A stretch of 64,000 nt of DNA from Flavobacterium johnsoniae UW101. GTDB lineage: Bacteria > Bacteroidota > Bacteroidia > Flavobacteriales > Flavobacteriaceae. Below the pieces are notes generated by a model. It saw nothing but the letters and a program-made list of their open reading frames with translations. It was not told the origin of the DNA and did no database searches. Positions 7,393 through 17,114 of the stretch are shown here, piece after piece. A program made the translations under genes and the position numbers. The stretch's first letter is position 1, and every line of letters begins with the position of its first letter. The stretch covers positions 6,032,873-6,096,872 of the forward strand of contig NC_009441.1 of NCBI RefSeq assembly GCF_000016645.1, in the 5' to 3' direction.

Positions 7393-10300
7393 ATGAGTTT
7401 CATAAACAGCATCATTAAGGTATTTGTGGGTGATAAGTCTCAAAAAGACGTTAAAGCCCTGCAGCCTTACCTAAACAAAATTAAAACTTTCGAATCGAGC
7501 TTAATGAGTTTGTCTCACGACGAATTAAGAGCAAGAACAACATACTTTAAAGAAAGAATTAAAGAAGCAAGAGCAGATAAAGATGCTAAGATTGCTTCTC
7601 TTAAAGCCGAAGTTGAAAAAATTGAAGATATCGACAAAAGAGAAGATATTTATGATGCGATAGATGCTCTTGAAAAAGAAGCTTATGAAATCTCTGAAAA
7701 AACTTTATTGGAAATTCTTCCGGAAGCGTTTTCTGTAGTAAAAGAAACGGCTCGTCGTTTCAAAGAAAACGCTCATATCGAAGTTACGGCTACTGCAAAA
7801 GACCGTGAGTTTTCTGCAACAAAACCATATATCGTTATTGACGGAGAAAAATCTATTTGGGCAAACAAATGGAATGCTGCCGGAAAAGACATCACTTGGG
7901 ACATGATTCACTACGATGTTCAGTTAATTGGTGGTATGGTACTGCACGAAGGTAAAGTTGCCGAAATGCAAACGGGAGAAGGTAAAACTTTAGTTGCTAC
8001 ACTTCCTCTTTACTTAAATGCCTTAACTGGAAACGGAGTTCACTTAGTAACAGTGAATGACTACTTAGCAAAACGTGACAGCACGTGGAAAGCACCTTTA
8101 TTCGAATTCCACGGTTTATCTGTTGATTGTATTGATAATCACCAGCCAAGTACTGAGGCTAGAAAAAAAGCTTACGACGCAGATATCACTTACGGAACCA
8201 ACAACGAATTTGGTTTTGACTACCTAAGAGATAACATGGCACACTCTCCTAGCGATTTAGTGCAGAGAAAACACAATTTTGCCATTGTCGACGAGGTCGA
8301 TTCTGTATTAATTGATGATGCCAGAACACCGCTTATCATTTCTGGACCAGTTCCTCAAGGAGATCGTCACGAATTCAACGAATTGAAACCAAAAATTGAA
8401 AACTTAGTTGCACAGCAGCGTCAGTTAGCAAATGGTTTCTTAGCCGAAGCTAAAAAATTAATCAAAGAAGGAAATACTAAAGAAGGTGGTTTCTTATTAT
8501 TAAGAGCTTACAGATCTTTACCTAAAAATAAAGCATTAATTAAATTTTTAAGTGAAGAAGGAATTAAACAATTACTTCAAAAAACTGAAAATCAATATAT
8601 GCAGGACAACAATCGCGAAATGCATAAAGTTGACGAAGCTTTATACTTTGTGATTGAAGAGAAAAACAATCAGGTAGAATTGACAGACAATGGTATTAAA
8701 TACCTTTCTGGAGATACTGATGCCGATTTCTTCGTTTTACCAGACATTGGAACAGAAATCGCTGCGATTGAAAAACAAAAATTAGACAAAGACGCTGAAG
8801 CGGAAGCTAAAGAAAGATTATTCCAAGATTTTGGAGTAAAAAGCGAGCGTATCCACACTCTTACTCAACTTTTAAAAGCGTATGCTTTATTCGAAAAAGA
8901 CGTAGAGTATGTTATCATGGACAACAAAATTATGATTGTCGATGAGCAGACAGGTCGTATCATGGATGGACGTCGTTACTCAGACGGTCTTCACCAAGCG
9001 ATCGAAGCTAAAGAAAATGTAAAAATCGAAGCTGCAACGCAGACTTTTGCTACTGTAACATTACAGAACTACTTTAGAATGTACAACAAACTGGCTGGTA
9101 TGACGGGTACAGCGGTTACTGAAGCAGGAGAGTTATGGCAGATTTACAAATTAGATGTTGTTGAAATTCCGACAAACCGCGGCATTGCAAGAATTGATAA
9201 AGAAGATTACATCTACAAAACAACACGTGAAAAATTCAACGCAGTTATCGAAGATGTTACTGAATTATCGCAAGCTGGAAGACCTGTATTGATTGGAACA
9301 ACTTCTGTAGAGATTTCAGAATTATTAAGCCGTATGCTTAAAATGAGAGGAATCACACACAACGTATTGAATGCTAAAATGCATAAGCAAGAAGCACAAA
9401 TCGTTGAAGAAGCTGGTAAAGCCGGAGTTGTAACAATTGCAACAAACATGGCTGGTCGTGGTACCGATATTAAATTATCTCCAGAAGTAAAAGCTGCGGG
9501 AGGTTTAGCAATCGTGGGTACAGAGCGTCATGATTCTCGTCGTGTAGACAGACAGTTACGTGGTCGTTCTGGTCGTCAGGGAGATCCGGGAAGTTCTCAA
9601 TTCTACGTTTCTCTTGAAGATAACTTAATGCGTTTATTCGGTTCTGAAAGAGTTGCGAAAGTAATGGACAGAATGGGATTAAAAGAAGGTGAAGTTATTC
9701 AGCATTCTATGATGACTAAATCTATCGAACGTGCTCAGAAAAAAGTAGAAGAAAATAACTTTGGTGTTCGTAAACGTTTATTAGAATATGATGACGTAAT
9801 GAACTCTCAGCGTGAAGTAGTTTACAAACGTCGTCGTCATGCATTGTTTGGAGAGCGTTTAAAACTGGATATTGCGAATATGCTTTATGATACTTGCGAA
9901 TTAATCGTAAGCAACAGTAAAGTAACAAATGATTTCAAAGGATATGAGTTTGATTTAATTCGTTATTTCGGAATCACATCTCCAATTTCAGAAGCTGATT
10001 TCATAAAATTAAATGACATCGAAATTACTGGAAAAGTATACAAAGAAGCTTTAGCTTTCTACACTGAAAAAACAGAAAGAAGCGCAAGAGAAGCTTTCCC
10101 AATTATCAAAGGAGTTTACGAAGAGCCAAACAATCATTTTGAAAGAATTGTAGTTCCATTTACAGACGGAATCAAAACTTTGAATGTGGTTACAGATTTG
10201 AAAAAAGCTTATGACAGCGAAGGTGCTCAATTAATCGCTGATTTTGAGAAAAACATCACACTTTCTATTGTTGATGAAGCTTGGAAAAAACACTTACGCA

Positions 10301-10737
10301 AAATGGACGAATTGAAACAATCTGTTCAATTAGCCGTTCACGAGCAAAAAGATCCATTGCTTATTTACAAATTAGAAGCTTTCAACTTGTTTAGAGGAAT
10401 GCTTGACAACGTTAACAAAGAAGTTATTTCATTCTTATTCAAAGGTGATTTACCTGCTCAAAACGTTCCTGAAATTCACGAAGCAAGAGAAGTAGCTCGT
10501 CCAAAAGAAAATTTACAATTAAGTAAAGACGAAATACCAAACAGCGAAAGTATTAATCGTGAAGCTGGAGAAACACAACAGCGTCAGGTTACAGAAACTA
10601 TCGTTAGAGATATGCCAAAAATCAACAGAAATGATACTGTTACAGTTCAGGAAGTTGCAACTGGTAAAACAGAAACAATGAAATTTAAAAAAGCTGAAAG
10701 CCTTATCGCTGCAGGAACTTGGGTTCTTGTTAAATAA
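7393..10737 (+). CDS. secA: Preprotein translocase ATPase SecA
   Basis: A 1114-residue motor that drives unfolded preproteins through SecYEG. Walker A MQTGEGKT is at 192-199 and DEVD of the DEAD-type motif II at 300-303. The preprotein cross-linking region contains a large insertion (about 330-450) typical of Bacteroidota SecA, which explains the length beyond about 900 residues in E. coli. The second motor domain ([47 protein letters not shown] split over 640-750) and the helical scaffold domain are intact. The C-terminal zinc-binding SecB-interaction motif is absent; the protein ends in a domain with GTWVLVK. Confidence 0.98.
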   Translation: MSFINSIIKVFVGDKSQKDVKALQPYLNKIKTFESSLMSLSHDELRARTTYFKERIKEARADKDAKIASLKAEVEKIEDIDKREDIYDAIDALEKEAYEISEKTLLEILPEAFSVVKETARRFKENAHIEVTATAKDREFSATKPYIVIDGEKSIWANKWNAAGKDITWDMIHYDVQLIGGMVLHEGKVAEMQTGEGKTLVATLPLYLNALTGNGVHLVTVNDYLAKRDSTWKAPLFEFHGLSVDCIDNHQPSTEARKKAYDADITYGTNNEFGFDYLRDNMAHSPSDLVQRKHNFAIVDEVDSVLIDDARTPLIISGPVPQGDRHEFNELKPKIENLVAQQRQLANGFLAEAKKLIKEGNTKEGGFLLLRAYRSLPKNKALIKFLSEEGIKQLLQKTENQYMQDNNREMHKVDEALYFVIEEKNNQVELTDNGIKYLSGDTDADFFVLPDIGTEIAAIEKQKLDKDAEAEAKERLFQDFGVKSERIHTLTQLLKAYALFEKDVEYVIMDNKIMIVDEQTGRIMDGRRYSDGLHQAIEAKENVKIEAATQTFATVTLQNYFRMYNKLAGMTGTAVTEAGELWQIYKLDVVEIPTNRGIARIDKEDYIYKTTREKFNAVIEDVTELSQAGRPVLIGTTSVEISELLSRMLKMRGITHNVLNAKMHKQEAQIVEEAGKAGVVTIATNMAGRGTDIKLSPEVKAAGGLAIVGTERHDSRRVDRQLRGRSGRQGDPGSSQFYVSLEDNLMRLFGSERVAKVMDRMGLKEGEVIQHSMMTKSIERAQKKVEENNFGVRKRLLEYDDVMNSQREVVYKRRRHALFGERLKLDIANMLYDTCELIVSNSKVTNDFKGYEFDLIRYFGITSPISEADFIKLNDIEITGKVYKEALAFYTEKTERSAREAFPIIKGVYEEPNNHFERIVVPFTDGIKTLNVVTDLKKAYDSEGAQLIADFEKNITLSIVDEAWKKHLRKMDELKQSVQLAVHEQKDPLLIYKLEAFNLFRGMLDNVNKEVISFLFKGDLPAQNVPEIHEAREVARPKENLQLSKDEIPNSESINREAGETQQRQVTETIVRDMPKINRNDTVTVQEVATGKTETMKFKKAESLIAAGTWVLVK

Positions 10738-10745
10738 TAATTTTT

Positions 10746-10790
10746 AGTATTCAGTTTTCAGTCGGAGTTTTCAGACTGATAATCAAATTA
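10746..10790. repeat. Short CAGT-family repeat after secA
   Basis: Contains TTCAGTTTTCAGTCGGAGTTTTCAG followed by a partial complement (CAGACTGATAATC). It is a degenerate member of the family seen at 2194-2252 and elsewhere. Confidence 0.55.
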
Positions 10791-10798
10791 AATATTCA

Positions 10799-10834
10799 AA
10801 ACCGACAAGTTTCAAAAGCTTGTCGGTTTTTTTT
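10799..10834 (+). terminator. Intrinsic terminator of secA
   Basis: Perfect stem AACCGACAAG/CTTGTCGGTT with a 9-nt loop and a run of eight T. Confidence 0.85.
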
Positions 10835-10927
10835 ATTCAAATTACATTCATTTACAAAACATTAAAAAAAATAAAAAAAGCGCTAAAAAAAACTTAAAAA
10901 TAAATTCGTTCTAAAATGAATATAACG

Positions 10928-10935
10928 TATTTTTG
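10928..10935 (+). promoter_or_regulatory. -7 promoter box for the copper-type locus
   Basis: TATTTTTG fits TAnnTTTG. It overlaps a TTG codon at 10933, which therefore cannot be the translation start and supports a start further downstream (TTG at 10960). Confidence 0.6.
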
Positions 10936-10959
10936 CAGTCGAAACAACGAAATCAACCT

Positions 10960-11337
10960 TTGAAGAAGTTTTTTATCATATTACTTTCTTGTATCCTTCT
11001 GGTGCCATCTTTTGGCAATTTCTTTGTTTACGCTTCTTTTAAAATCAATCAGGATGAAATTGTAAAAACTATCTGTGTGCAGCGCAAACAGGTTTTTAAT
11101 ACATGTAACGGTCGATGTGAACTTCAAAAAAGCTTAAAAAAATACGCTGATAACGAAAAGAAAATGCAGGACAATCTAAAAGAGAAATCAGAGATTGTTT
11201 ACATTCAAAATACAACAACTGCACAATACAAATTAATTGCACCTGTTGAAACAACAACCGGAAACTTTTCGTTTTTAGACAAAAAACCAGTTTCTGTTTC
11301 AATTGCGGCTTTTCATCCGCCTTCCCTTTTTATATAA
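10960..11337 (+). CDS. Small exported protein with Cys motif, first gene of an MbnP/MbnH locus
   Basis: About 125 residues from a TTG start. The N-terminus is a hydrophobic signal or anchor (about 4-25). A Cys cluster follows, ICVQRKQVFNTCNGRCELQK, with Cys39, Cys49 and Cys53 (C-x9-C-x3-C), then a charged helix. The CxGxC-LxK pattern resembles short exported proteins I recall upstream of metal-related outer-membrane genes in Bacteroidota, but the family has no function I can name. The three downstream genes on the same strand suggest a metal, probably copper, context. The C-terminal end (SVSIAAFHPPSLFI) is also typical of this small family. Confidence 0.6.
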   Translation: MKKFFIILLSCILLVPSFGNFFVYASFKINQDEIVKTICVQRKQVFNTCNGRCELQKSLKKYADNEKKMQDNLKEKSEIVYIQNTTTAQYKLIAPVETTTGNFSFLDKKPVSVSIAAFHPPSLFI

Positions 11338-11449
11338 TTTTTTAAATTCTTATTTCAATTTTATTGAAATCAATTTTCATTGTTTTAAAATCAATGAAAA
11401 AGCGTTTACGCATACTTTAAATTTAAATTTTTATATAAAAATCCTTAAA

Positions 11450-12250
11450 ATGAAAAACATACTATACAAAGCTTTCGCTATTGCAGCAATCTCTCTATCA
11501 TTAATTTCTTGTTCAAGCGATGACAACGAAGAAGCAGCAGGAAACGGAAATATTACATTAAAATTTGACAACGCTTACGGAACAAACGACCTTATTTTAA
11601 ACACTCAGGGAAACACAACTTCTAACAATGAAGTATTAAAAATAAGCCTTGTAAAATATATTGTAAGCAATGTAGTTTTTACAAAAGCTGACGGAAGCAC
11701 TTTTACTTACCCAAAAAGCAAAAGCTATTTTATTGCTGACGAATCTACTGCAGCCGGACAGCAGTTTAAACTAACAGATATTCCTGCCGGAGATTACGTA
11801 AAAGTAAAATTTGGAATTGGAGTTGATGAAGAACAATGGAAATTAGGAGCTGCTGGTCAGGGAGATTTTCTTGCACAGGCAGATGCTGCAGGTATGATGT
11901 GGTCTTGGGCTGCAGGTTACAAATTCTTTGCTCTTGAAGGAACTTTTACTTCGCCTACTGTTACAACTGCAACTCCATTTATGATTCATACCGGAAAAAC
12001 TGGAACTGACTACAACTATACTGAAGTAACTATAGATTTCCCTACTAAAGCTTTGGTTCGTACTAACATTACTCCTGCTGTTCACATCATTACAGATCTT
12101 TCTAAAGTTATCGACGGTACAAACAAAATCAAACTTTCTGACAACAACTCAGGCGGAATGGGCGCTATGATTATGGGTGGTGCAAACTTACCTTTAATTA
12201 CTCAAAACTTCAATACTATGTTTAGAGTAGACCACGTACATAACGACTAA
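11450..12250 (+). CDS. MbnP-family copper-associated lipoprotein
   Basis: A 266-residue lipoprotein (lipobox LISC, Cys21). From about residue 33 it follows the MbnP pattern: FDNAYG near the start, KYIVSN, DIPAGDYVKVKFGIGVD, the Trp-rich MMWSWAAGYKF (149-159), FMIHTG (His180) and VHIITD (His212). In methanotrophs, MbnP binds copper after its partner MbnH oxidises a Trp to kynurenine; which Trp is the target here cannot be decided by eye, with Trp130, Trp151 and Trp153 as candidates. A His-rich tail (HVH, 262-264) ends the protein. The ATG at 11450 gives a proper signal peptide; earlier in-frame codons do not. Confidence 0.85.
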   Translation: MKNILYKAFAIAAISLSLISCSSDDNEEAAGNGNITLKFDNAYGTNDLILNTQGNTTSNNEVLKISLVKYIVSNVVFTKADGSTFTYPKSKSYFIADESTAAGQQFKLTDIPAGDYVKVKFGIGVDEEQWKLGAAGQGDFLAQADAAGMMWSWAAGYKFFALEGTFTSPTVTTATPFMIHTGKTGTDYNYTEVTIDFPTKALVRTNITPAVHIITDLSKVIDGTNKIKLSDNNSGGMGAMIMGGANLPLITQNFNTMFRVDHVHND

Positions 12251-12260
12251 ATTTATTTTC

Positions 12261-12399
12261 AGAAGCACAAAAGTTATAGTTCTTAAGAACTCACTTCCCG
12301 CTATCCGCTTTATCTTTTGCGTTTGCTGCTGCAAACACAAAAGGATACCGCGTATCCCGATTGCCATCGGGAGGGCTAAACCAGAACTTTTGTGCTTCT
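12261..12399. repeat. MITE-like palindromic element inside the MbnP/MbnH operon
   Basis: Terminal inverted repeats of about 21 nt (12261-12281 and 12379-12399; shared AGAAGCACAAAAGTT) enclose two inner hairpins. One is around GTTTGCTGCTGCAAAC with flanking TATC-TTTTG/CAAAAGGATA, the other is CCCGAT-N4-ATCGGG. There is no coding capacity. The ATCCCGA/TCGGGA core also occurs at 34654-34673. It separates the MbnP and MbnH genes and could act as a partial terminator or RNA-processing site. Confidence 0.8.
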
Positions 12400-12415
12400 T
12401 AAAAACTCAAAAATC

Positions 12416-13459
12416 ATGTTGAAAATAAAATATTTTCTATGGCTGATTATTCCGTTGTTATGGAGCTGTTCTAATAATGAGGATGAAGAATATGTAAATG
12501 TACCTTTAGAATTTAAAGTACCATCTAACTTTCCTGCTCTGGCTTATAACATCGAACTAAATCCACCTACAGAAAAAGGATTCGAATTAGGAAAAAAATT
12601 ATTCTATGACGGTCGTTTAGCTTCAGACGGAGTTGTTTCTTGTGGTTTCTGCCATATACAAGCCAATGCTTTTACGCATCACGGACACACCGTAAGCCAC
12701 GGAGTAAACGACGCACAAGGAACAAGAAATACGCCGTCAATTCAAAATTTAGCGTACCAAAACATTTTTATGTACGATGGCGCAGCAGATCATTTAGATT
12801 TACAGCCAATTATTCCGCTTACAAGTATTATTGAGATGAATGGCGATTTAAATGCCATTTTAAAAATGATGAAAGCTGATAAAGAATATCAAAAATTGTT
12901 TAGTCAGGCTTTTGACGATGGCGCAATCACAACCGAAAATATGCTGAAAGCCCTTTCGCAGTTTATGGTTATGGTTGTTTCATCAAATTCAAAATTTGAC
13001 AAATACAGAAGAAACGAAGCCGGCGGTACTTTTACAAGTGAAGAACAGGCAGGATACGATTTATTTAAATCAAAATGCGCTTCGTGTCATGCTACTGATT
13101 TACAAACCGACAATTCATTTAGGAATAATGGTTTAGCAGTAAATCCGGCTGTTAATGATGTAGGAAGATATAAAGTTACAGAGCTTGCATCTGACTATTA
13201 TAAATTTAAAGTGCCAAGTTTACGAAATGTAGAAGTTTCGGGTCCGTATATGCACGACGGAAGATTTGGAACTCTCGAAGGTGTTCTGGATCATTATGCC
13301 AGCGGTATTGAGGATTCTCCAACATTAGACCCTATTTTAAAACAAAATGGAAAATTTGGAATCCCGCTTTCTGCAACTGAAAAACAGCAGATAATTGCTT
13401 TTTTGAAAACACTGACTGATACGCAGTATTTGACAGATAAACGTTTCGCTGAATATTAG
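12416..13459 (+). CDS. MbnH/MauG-like di-haem cytochrome c peroxidase lipoprotein
   Basis: A 347-residue lipoprotein (LLWSC, Cys18) with two haem c sites, CGFCH (76-80) and CASCH (221-225), and the C-terminal YMHDGRFGTLEGVLDHY segment of the CCP/MauG superfamily. Placement directly after an MbnP gene makes it a candidate MbnH, which oxidises a Trp of MbnP to kynurenine. A classical cytochrome c peroxidase remains possible on sequence alone. The ATG at 12416 is preferred over an upstream GTG at 12392 because the latter lies inside the inverted repeat and disrupts the signal peptide start. Confidence 0.88.
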   Translation: MLKIKYFLWLIIPLLWSCSNNEDEEYVNVPLEFKVPSNFPALAYNIELNPPTEKGFELGKKLFYDGRLASDGVVSCGFCHIQANAFTHHGHTVSHGVNDAQGTRNTPSIQNLAYQNIFMYDGAADHLDLQPIIPLTSIIEMNGDLNAILKMMKADKEYQKLFSQAFDDGAITTENMLKALSQFMVMVVSSNSKFDKYRRNEAGGTFTSEEQAGYDLFKSKCASCHATDLQTDNSFRNNGLAVNPAVNDVGRYKVTELASDYYKFKVPSLRNVEVSGPYMHDGRFGTLEGVLDHYASGIEDSPTLDPILKQNGKFGIPLSATEKQQIIAFLKTLTDTQYLTDKRFAEY

Positions 13460-13541
13460 AATAAAAATACAGTCGCAGATTTCACAGATTAAAATACAAA
13501 GCTTAATCATATCAAAAATCTGAGGCAAAAAAATAATTAAA

Positions 13542-14501
13542 ATGAAAAAATTAATCGTAACATGTTTTCTTTTGGCTGGCTTTTCAGTCTTTAGTTTTAC
13601 TGAAAAAGACAGTATTTCTGCTTTCACTTTTCATCGTTTAGAAATGATGGAAGATTTTGACTGTGATGCCTGCGGATGTTCTGCAAGCGGCGGAAGTATG
13701 GGTTTCAGTTCTATGCTAAACAACAACTTTGTAGGTTTAAGATACTTCAAACAAAGCTACACAAGCCGTGACGGAATTTTTGCTAATTCTCCGTGGATAG
13801 ATGAAAACTTTAATACCATTCAGGCCTGGGCAAGAATTCCAATTACTGAGAAAATTCAGATTTCGGCTTTGGTTCCGTATCATTTTCATGAAAGAGAATT
13901 AACTGCCGGAACGCAAAGTATTGAAGGATTAGGAGACATTACAATTATGGGACTTTATACGGTTTATGAAACTAAAAAAGACAGCACCGTTTTTACTCAT
14001 AAATTAAATGTTGGCGGGGGAGTTAAAATACCAACCGGAAAATTCAAAGAAATTAACAACCTGGGAACTATAAACCAGAGTTTTCAATTAGGAACCGGAA
14101 GCTGGGATTTTCCTTTAGTAACAGAATATGTTATTAAACATAAAAATCTTGGTTTAAATACAACCGTAAATTATATCTTAAAAACAGAAAACACTAAAAA
14201 TTACCAATACGGCGATCAGTTTAATTATGCCGGTACTTTCTTTTATTTGTTTAATGCAAATGATTTCCAGATTGTGCCGCAGGCAGGTCTTGCAGGAGAA
14301 GTCTATCAGACTAATAAACAGTACAATTTAGATTTACCCAATACTGCCGGAGATATTTTGTTTGGAAAATTTGGCATCGAAGCAGGTAAAGACCGTTTTT
14401 CTATTGGTATAAATGCAATGCTTCCTATTCAGCAGAATCTTTCAAATGGCAATATGGAAGCCAATTACAGATGGAGCATTAATTTGAATTATACTTTGTA
14501 G
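13542..14501 (+). CDS. Outer-membrane beta-barrel-type transporter with CxxCxC motif, MbnP/MbnH-associated
   Basis: A 319-residue exported protein with signal peptide (about 1-20). Immediately after it lies CDACGCSASGG (41-51), a thiol motif suited to metal binding. The rest alternates short amphipathic strands (about 14-16 predicted) and ends in an aromatic-terminated strand (WSINLNYTL), typical of an outer-membrane barrel. It resembles proteins annotated only as transporter in Flavobacteriia. Being last in the MbnP/MbnH set, it may pass the metal or a metal complex across the outer membrane; that role is inference. Confidence 0.7.
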   Translation: MKKLIVTCFLLAGFSVFSFTEKDSISAFTFHRLEMMEDFDCDACGCSASGGSMGFSSMLNNNFVGLRYFKQSYTSRDGIFANSPWIDENFNTIQAWARIPITEKIQISALVPYHFHERELTAGTQSIEGLGDITIMGLYTVYETKKDSTVFTHKLNVGGGVKIPTGKFKEINNLGTINQSFQLGTGSWDFPLVTEYVIKHKNLGLNTTVNYILKTENTKNYQYGDQFNYAGTFFYLFNANDFQIVPQAGLAGEVYQTNKQYNLDLPNTAGDILFGKFGIEAGKDRFSIGINAMLPIQQNLSNGNMEANYRWSINLNYTL

Positions 14502-14547
14502 TTTTTAGGTGCTAAGGTACTGAAGAACTACGGTTCTAAGTTTTTTT

Positions 14548-14585
14548 AGCCGTAAATTCGAATTCATAAATTCGAATTTACGGCT
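14548..14585. terminator. Bidirectional intrinsic terminator
   Basis: Perfect 17-bp stem (AGCCGTAAATTCGAATT with its complement) and 4-nt loop, T-rich on both sides. It lies between the convergent transporter and TrmH-family genes. Confidence 0.85.
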
Positions 14586-14602
14586 AATTTTTATCTTGCA
14601 AT

Positions 14603-15265
14603 TTATCTTGGGTTATCCTGATAATAACGTGCTTCGATTCTCTTAATATCTCTAATTGAATTTTTAGCCCAGTCAAGACGTTTTTGCAGTATTTCTTCAT
14701 CAGACAGTTTCCATTTGATATCTGAATTTCGTAATCTGTTGGTTAAGTTTTGGATGATAATTGCAGCCGAAACAGAAATGTTCAAACTCTCTGTAAACCC
14801 TACCATTGGAATTTTAAGAAAACCATCTGCTTTTTCAAGAATTTCCGGCGAAAGACCATCTTTTTCAGTTCCAAAAAATAAGGCACTTGGTTTTGAAATA
14901 TCAAAATCCTGAATCAAGCAGTCATTTTCGTGCGGCGTTGTCGCAATAATTTGATATCCTTTATCTCTTAAAGACGAAATACAGCCGTCGACAGTATCAA
15001 ATCGGTTTATGTCAACCCATTTTTGAGCACCCAAAGCGATTTCTTTATCGATCCTTTTTCCAAAACGCTGTTCGATAATATTAAGTTCCTGAATTCCAAA
15101 AACTTCACAACTGCGCATTACAGCACTCGTGTTATGCATTTGGTAAACATCTTCGACAGCAATGGTAAAATGCTTCGTACGATTTTCTAATACTTTTAGA
15201 AATTTCTCTTTTCGGTTATCTGTTAATATATCTTCAAGAAATGCCAGGTAATCTAAATCAATCAT
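14603..15265 (-). CDS. trmH: SPOUT-family RNA 2-O-ribose methyltransferase, TrmH type
   Basis: A 220-residue enzyme of the SpoU/TrmH family. The three SPOUT motifs are visible: the Asn/Arg motif (MHNTSAVMRSCEVFG, about 42-56), FFGTEKDGLS and the knot motif IPMVGFTESLNISVSAAI. The lack of an N-terminal L30e-like domain and the length favour tRNA Gm18 methyltransferase TrmH over RlmB. The minus-strand TATTTTTG box at 15283-15290 lies just ahead of the start, giving a very short leader and separate transcription from the sulfation cassette upstream. Confidence 0.8.
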   Translation of the reverse strand: MIDLDYLAFLEDILTDNRKEKFLKVLENRTKHFTIAVEDVYQMHNTSAVMRSCEVFGIQELNIIEQRFGKRIDKEIALGAQKWVDINRFDTVDGCISSLRDKGYQIIATTPHENDCLIQDFDISKPSALFFGTEKDGLSPEILEKADGFLKIPMVGFTESLNISVSAAIIIQNLTNRLRNSDIKWKLSDEEILQKRLDWAKNSIRDIKRIEARYYQDNPR

Positions 15266-15282
15266 TTTGTATGTATTTGGCG

Positions 15283-15290
15283 CAAAAATA
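15283..15290 (-). promoter_or_regulatory. -7 promoter box for the TrmH-family gene
   Basis: Minus-strand TATTTTTG matches TAnnTTTG, 18 nt before the start codon. Confidence 0.5.
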
Positions 15291-15327
15291 CATTAGAAAT
15301 AAACAAAATGAAAATTGATTTGCATTT

Positions 15328-16296
15328 TCAACGTTCTGAGTACTCCAAAAGTATATTATTTAAATTCTCAAACAATCGGTTAACTTTTTCAAAATCAACT
15401 TCCAGCGCTTCTTCTTTAAAAGAATCTCCTTTAAAAACTACATTTCCATCTTTAGAATGCTTTTGTAAACGTTCAAACATTTTTTGACGTTCATCAAGAC
15501 TATAATCGACATGAATAAACGATATGAATTTTTCGATAACACTTTCCATTCCTCCATTATAATTCAAAAGCGTAACATTTTCATCTGTTTCATAAAAATC
15601 CAGAAAACCCTTAAAATATTTTTCCAAGACCAAAGCTCCATATTGCTGAAAATTTGTCCCTTCCATTTCCTGAGCGGTGATTCCAAAAACGGTGGGCGGA
15701 ATTAAATTAGGAACCATGTGCATTCCCATTAACTTTTGGTGCGATTTTAAAACCTCAACGGGATTTCTGTAAAGCAGTGCAAAAGGAATTTCAGGAAAAA
15801 TAGTTCTTAAATATCCTGCATTAAAAATATGCCAGGCATCGAGTTTTAAAATTAAATTCTTTTGTTCCGGAAATCTTTTTTGTCCCAGAAATTTTAGAAC
15901 TGCTTTTAAAAGAGCCGCTTTTTTCTCTAAACCAAAATTATCGCTTCTTAAAATCTGGTCAAAAATTGGTCCTTCAGAAATCATAATATTTTCAGATGAA
16001 GTTGCCAGACACTGGCTCAACATAGTCGAACCACAACGGGAAACATGAAAAACCAGCGATTTTAATTCAACCGATTCTAATTCCTGAGACCATTCTATCA
16101 GGTTCTCAACAGAACTTGCCGCTTTTATTATTTTAGAATTATATTGATGACTTTTACATTTGGAAATAGTTTCATCAAAAAAAGGCTCTGCAAATTTTAT
16201 ATCAGACACATAAAGCCATTCAAAATAAACTTGGTTATCTTTTTCAATTAACTTATACGGAATCCAATTAAAAAGAGGATGATTTATATTTTCCAT
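15328..16296 (-). CDS. Sulfotransferase family protein
   Basis: A 322-residue soluble enzyme. The 5-phosphosulfate loop of PAPS-dependent sulfotransferases is present as HVSRCGSTMLS (84-94), followed by an ISEGP segment. The 3-phosphate-binding region fits FALLYRNPVEVLKSH (172-186). The family moves sulfate from PAPS to a hydroxyl or amino group; the acceptor is unknown. It starts 11 nt after a beta-hydroxylase-like gene and downstream of APS kinase on the same strand, so donor supply, hydroxylation and sulfation may be coordinated. Confidence 0.8.
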   Translation of the reverse strand: MENINHPLFNWIPYKLIEKDNQVYFEWLYVSDIKFAEPFFDETISKCKSHQYNSKIIKAASSVENLIEWSQELESVELKSLVFHVSRCGSTMLSQCLATSSENIMISEGPIFDQILRSDNFGLEKKAALLKAVLKFLGQKRFPEQKNLILKLDAWHIFNAGYLRTIFPEIPFALLYRNPVEVLKSHQKLMGMHMVPNLIPPTVFGITAQEMEGTNFQQYGALVLEKYFKGFLDFYETDENVTLLNYNGGMESVIEKFISFIHVDYSLDERQKMFERLQKHSKDGNVVFKGDSFKEEALEVDFEKVNRLFENLNNILLEYSER

Positions 16297-16307
16297 TTTA
16301 ATGATGA

Positions 16308-16991
16308 TTATTTTGATTGAAGACTTGCAATAATTTTAGCATTTATTTCTGATGGTTCTTGCAGGGAAAGCTCCTCAATCATTCGCCGTTTCATTTCTTC
16401 TGAATATTCTTTTTTTGTCGAAGCATGAATATCAAAACCCATTTCGGCAAACAATTTGTCAGACCATTCATTTCGAATACAATCAAGCGTTAGGTGAATT
16501 CTTGGTTCTGAACTTTTATTTTCTACACTATGAGGCAGTTGAAAATTAGCATACCAGCACTCCCCCATTTTCATAGGAACCAATTTATGATCAACATAAA
16601 AAAAGACTTGTGAATTGGTTATTATAGGAATGTGAATTCTAAAAAATCCATCTTCATAAGACGTATCATTATCAACATGTTCTTTTATTTCGCTGTCCGG
16701 CCCCAAACGAAGCAGTCGTACAGCTTCTTTTTCGCATTGAAACCAATCCATAATTTCTTTAAAATAAACGCAGTGGTCCAAAAGCGGCGTATTTTGATAT
16801 TCTTTGTTTGGAAAAGAAGTAATATCGTTTACCAAACCCGACTGTGATCTTAAAGCAACACTGGTCCAGTTTCCTTCGTAACGATGGGTATTAAAATGCG
16901 GCGTCCACAATTCGCTCTCACATAAGGCGAGTTCTTGCTGTAATTTATCTATTGAAAAAGTAATCGGAAGCTGGCTTGACGAAGGATTCAT
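16308..16991 (-). CDS. Aspartyl/asparaginyl beta-hydroxylase-family Fe(II)/2-oxoglutarate oxygenase
   Basis: A 227-residue protein. The core follows the Asp/Asn beta-hydroxylase fold: LRLGPDSEIKEHVDND with His105 (and Asp107), RIHIPIITN, the WYANFQLPHSVENKS segment with the distal His154, and RIHLTLD with Arg164 for 2-oxoglutarate. The substrate can be a peptide, free amino acid derivative or acyl chain (LpxO and OlsC belong to this superfamily). There are no membrane segments. The neighbouring sulfotransferase suggests that the new hydroxyl could be the sulfate acceptor. Confidence 0.8.
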   Translation of the reverse strand: MNPSSSQLPITFSIDKLQQELALCESELWTPHFNTHRYEGNWTSVALRSQSGLVNDITSFPNKEYQNTPLLDHCVYFKEIMDWFQCEKEAVRLLRLGPDSEIKEHVDNDTSYEDGFFRIHIPIITNSQVFFYVDHKLVPMKMGECWYANFQLPHSVENKSSEPRIHLTLDCIRNEWSDKLFAEMGFDIHASTKKEYSEEMKRRMIEELSLQEPSEINAKIIASLQSK

Positions 16992-17114
16992 ATACTCTAA
17001 AGATTAAATTTGATATTGTGGCTTTTGTCTTGTAAATATATAATTTATAAGAATTTAAAAGCCGAATACATCAGCAAAATTTTACAAATTATAAATTTGA
17101 TTTTTTTATGCAGA

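Noticed and set aside
10933..10959. TTG at 10933 as the start of the small Cys protein
   Set aside because: The codon overlaps the TATTTTTG promoter box, so it would lie upstream of the transcription start; TTG at 10960 begins the signal sequence.
11303..11449. A 49-residue N-terminal extension of the MbnP-like protein
   Set aside because: It would bury a good lipoprotein signal peptide and overlap the previous gene; the ATG at 11450 is preferred.
12261..12399. Insertion sequence
   Set aside because: There is no transposase frame and no room for one; it is at most a non-autonomous element.
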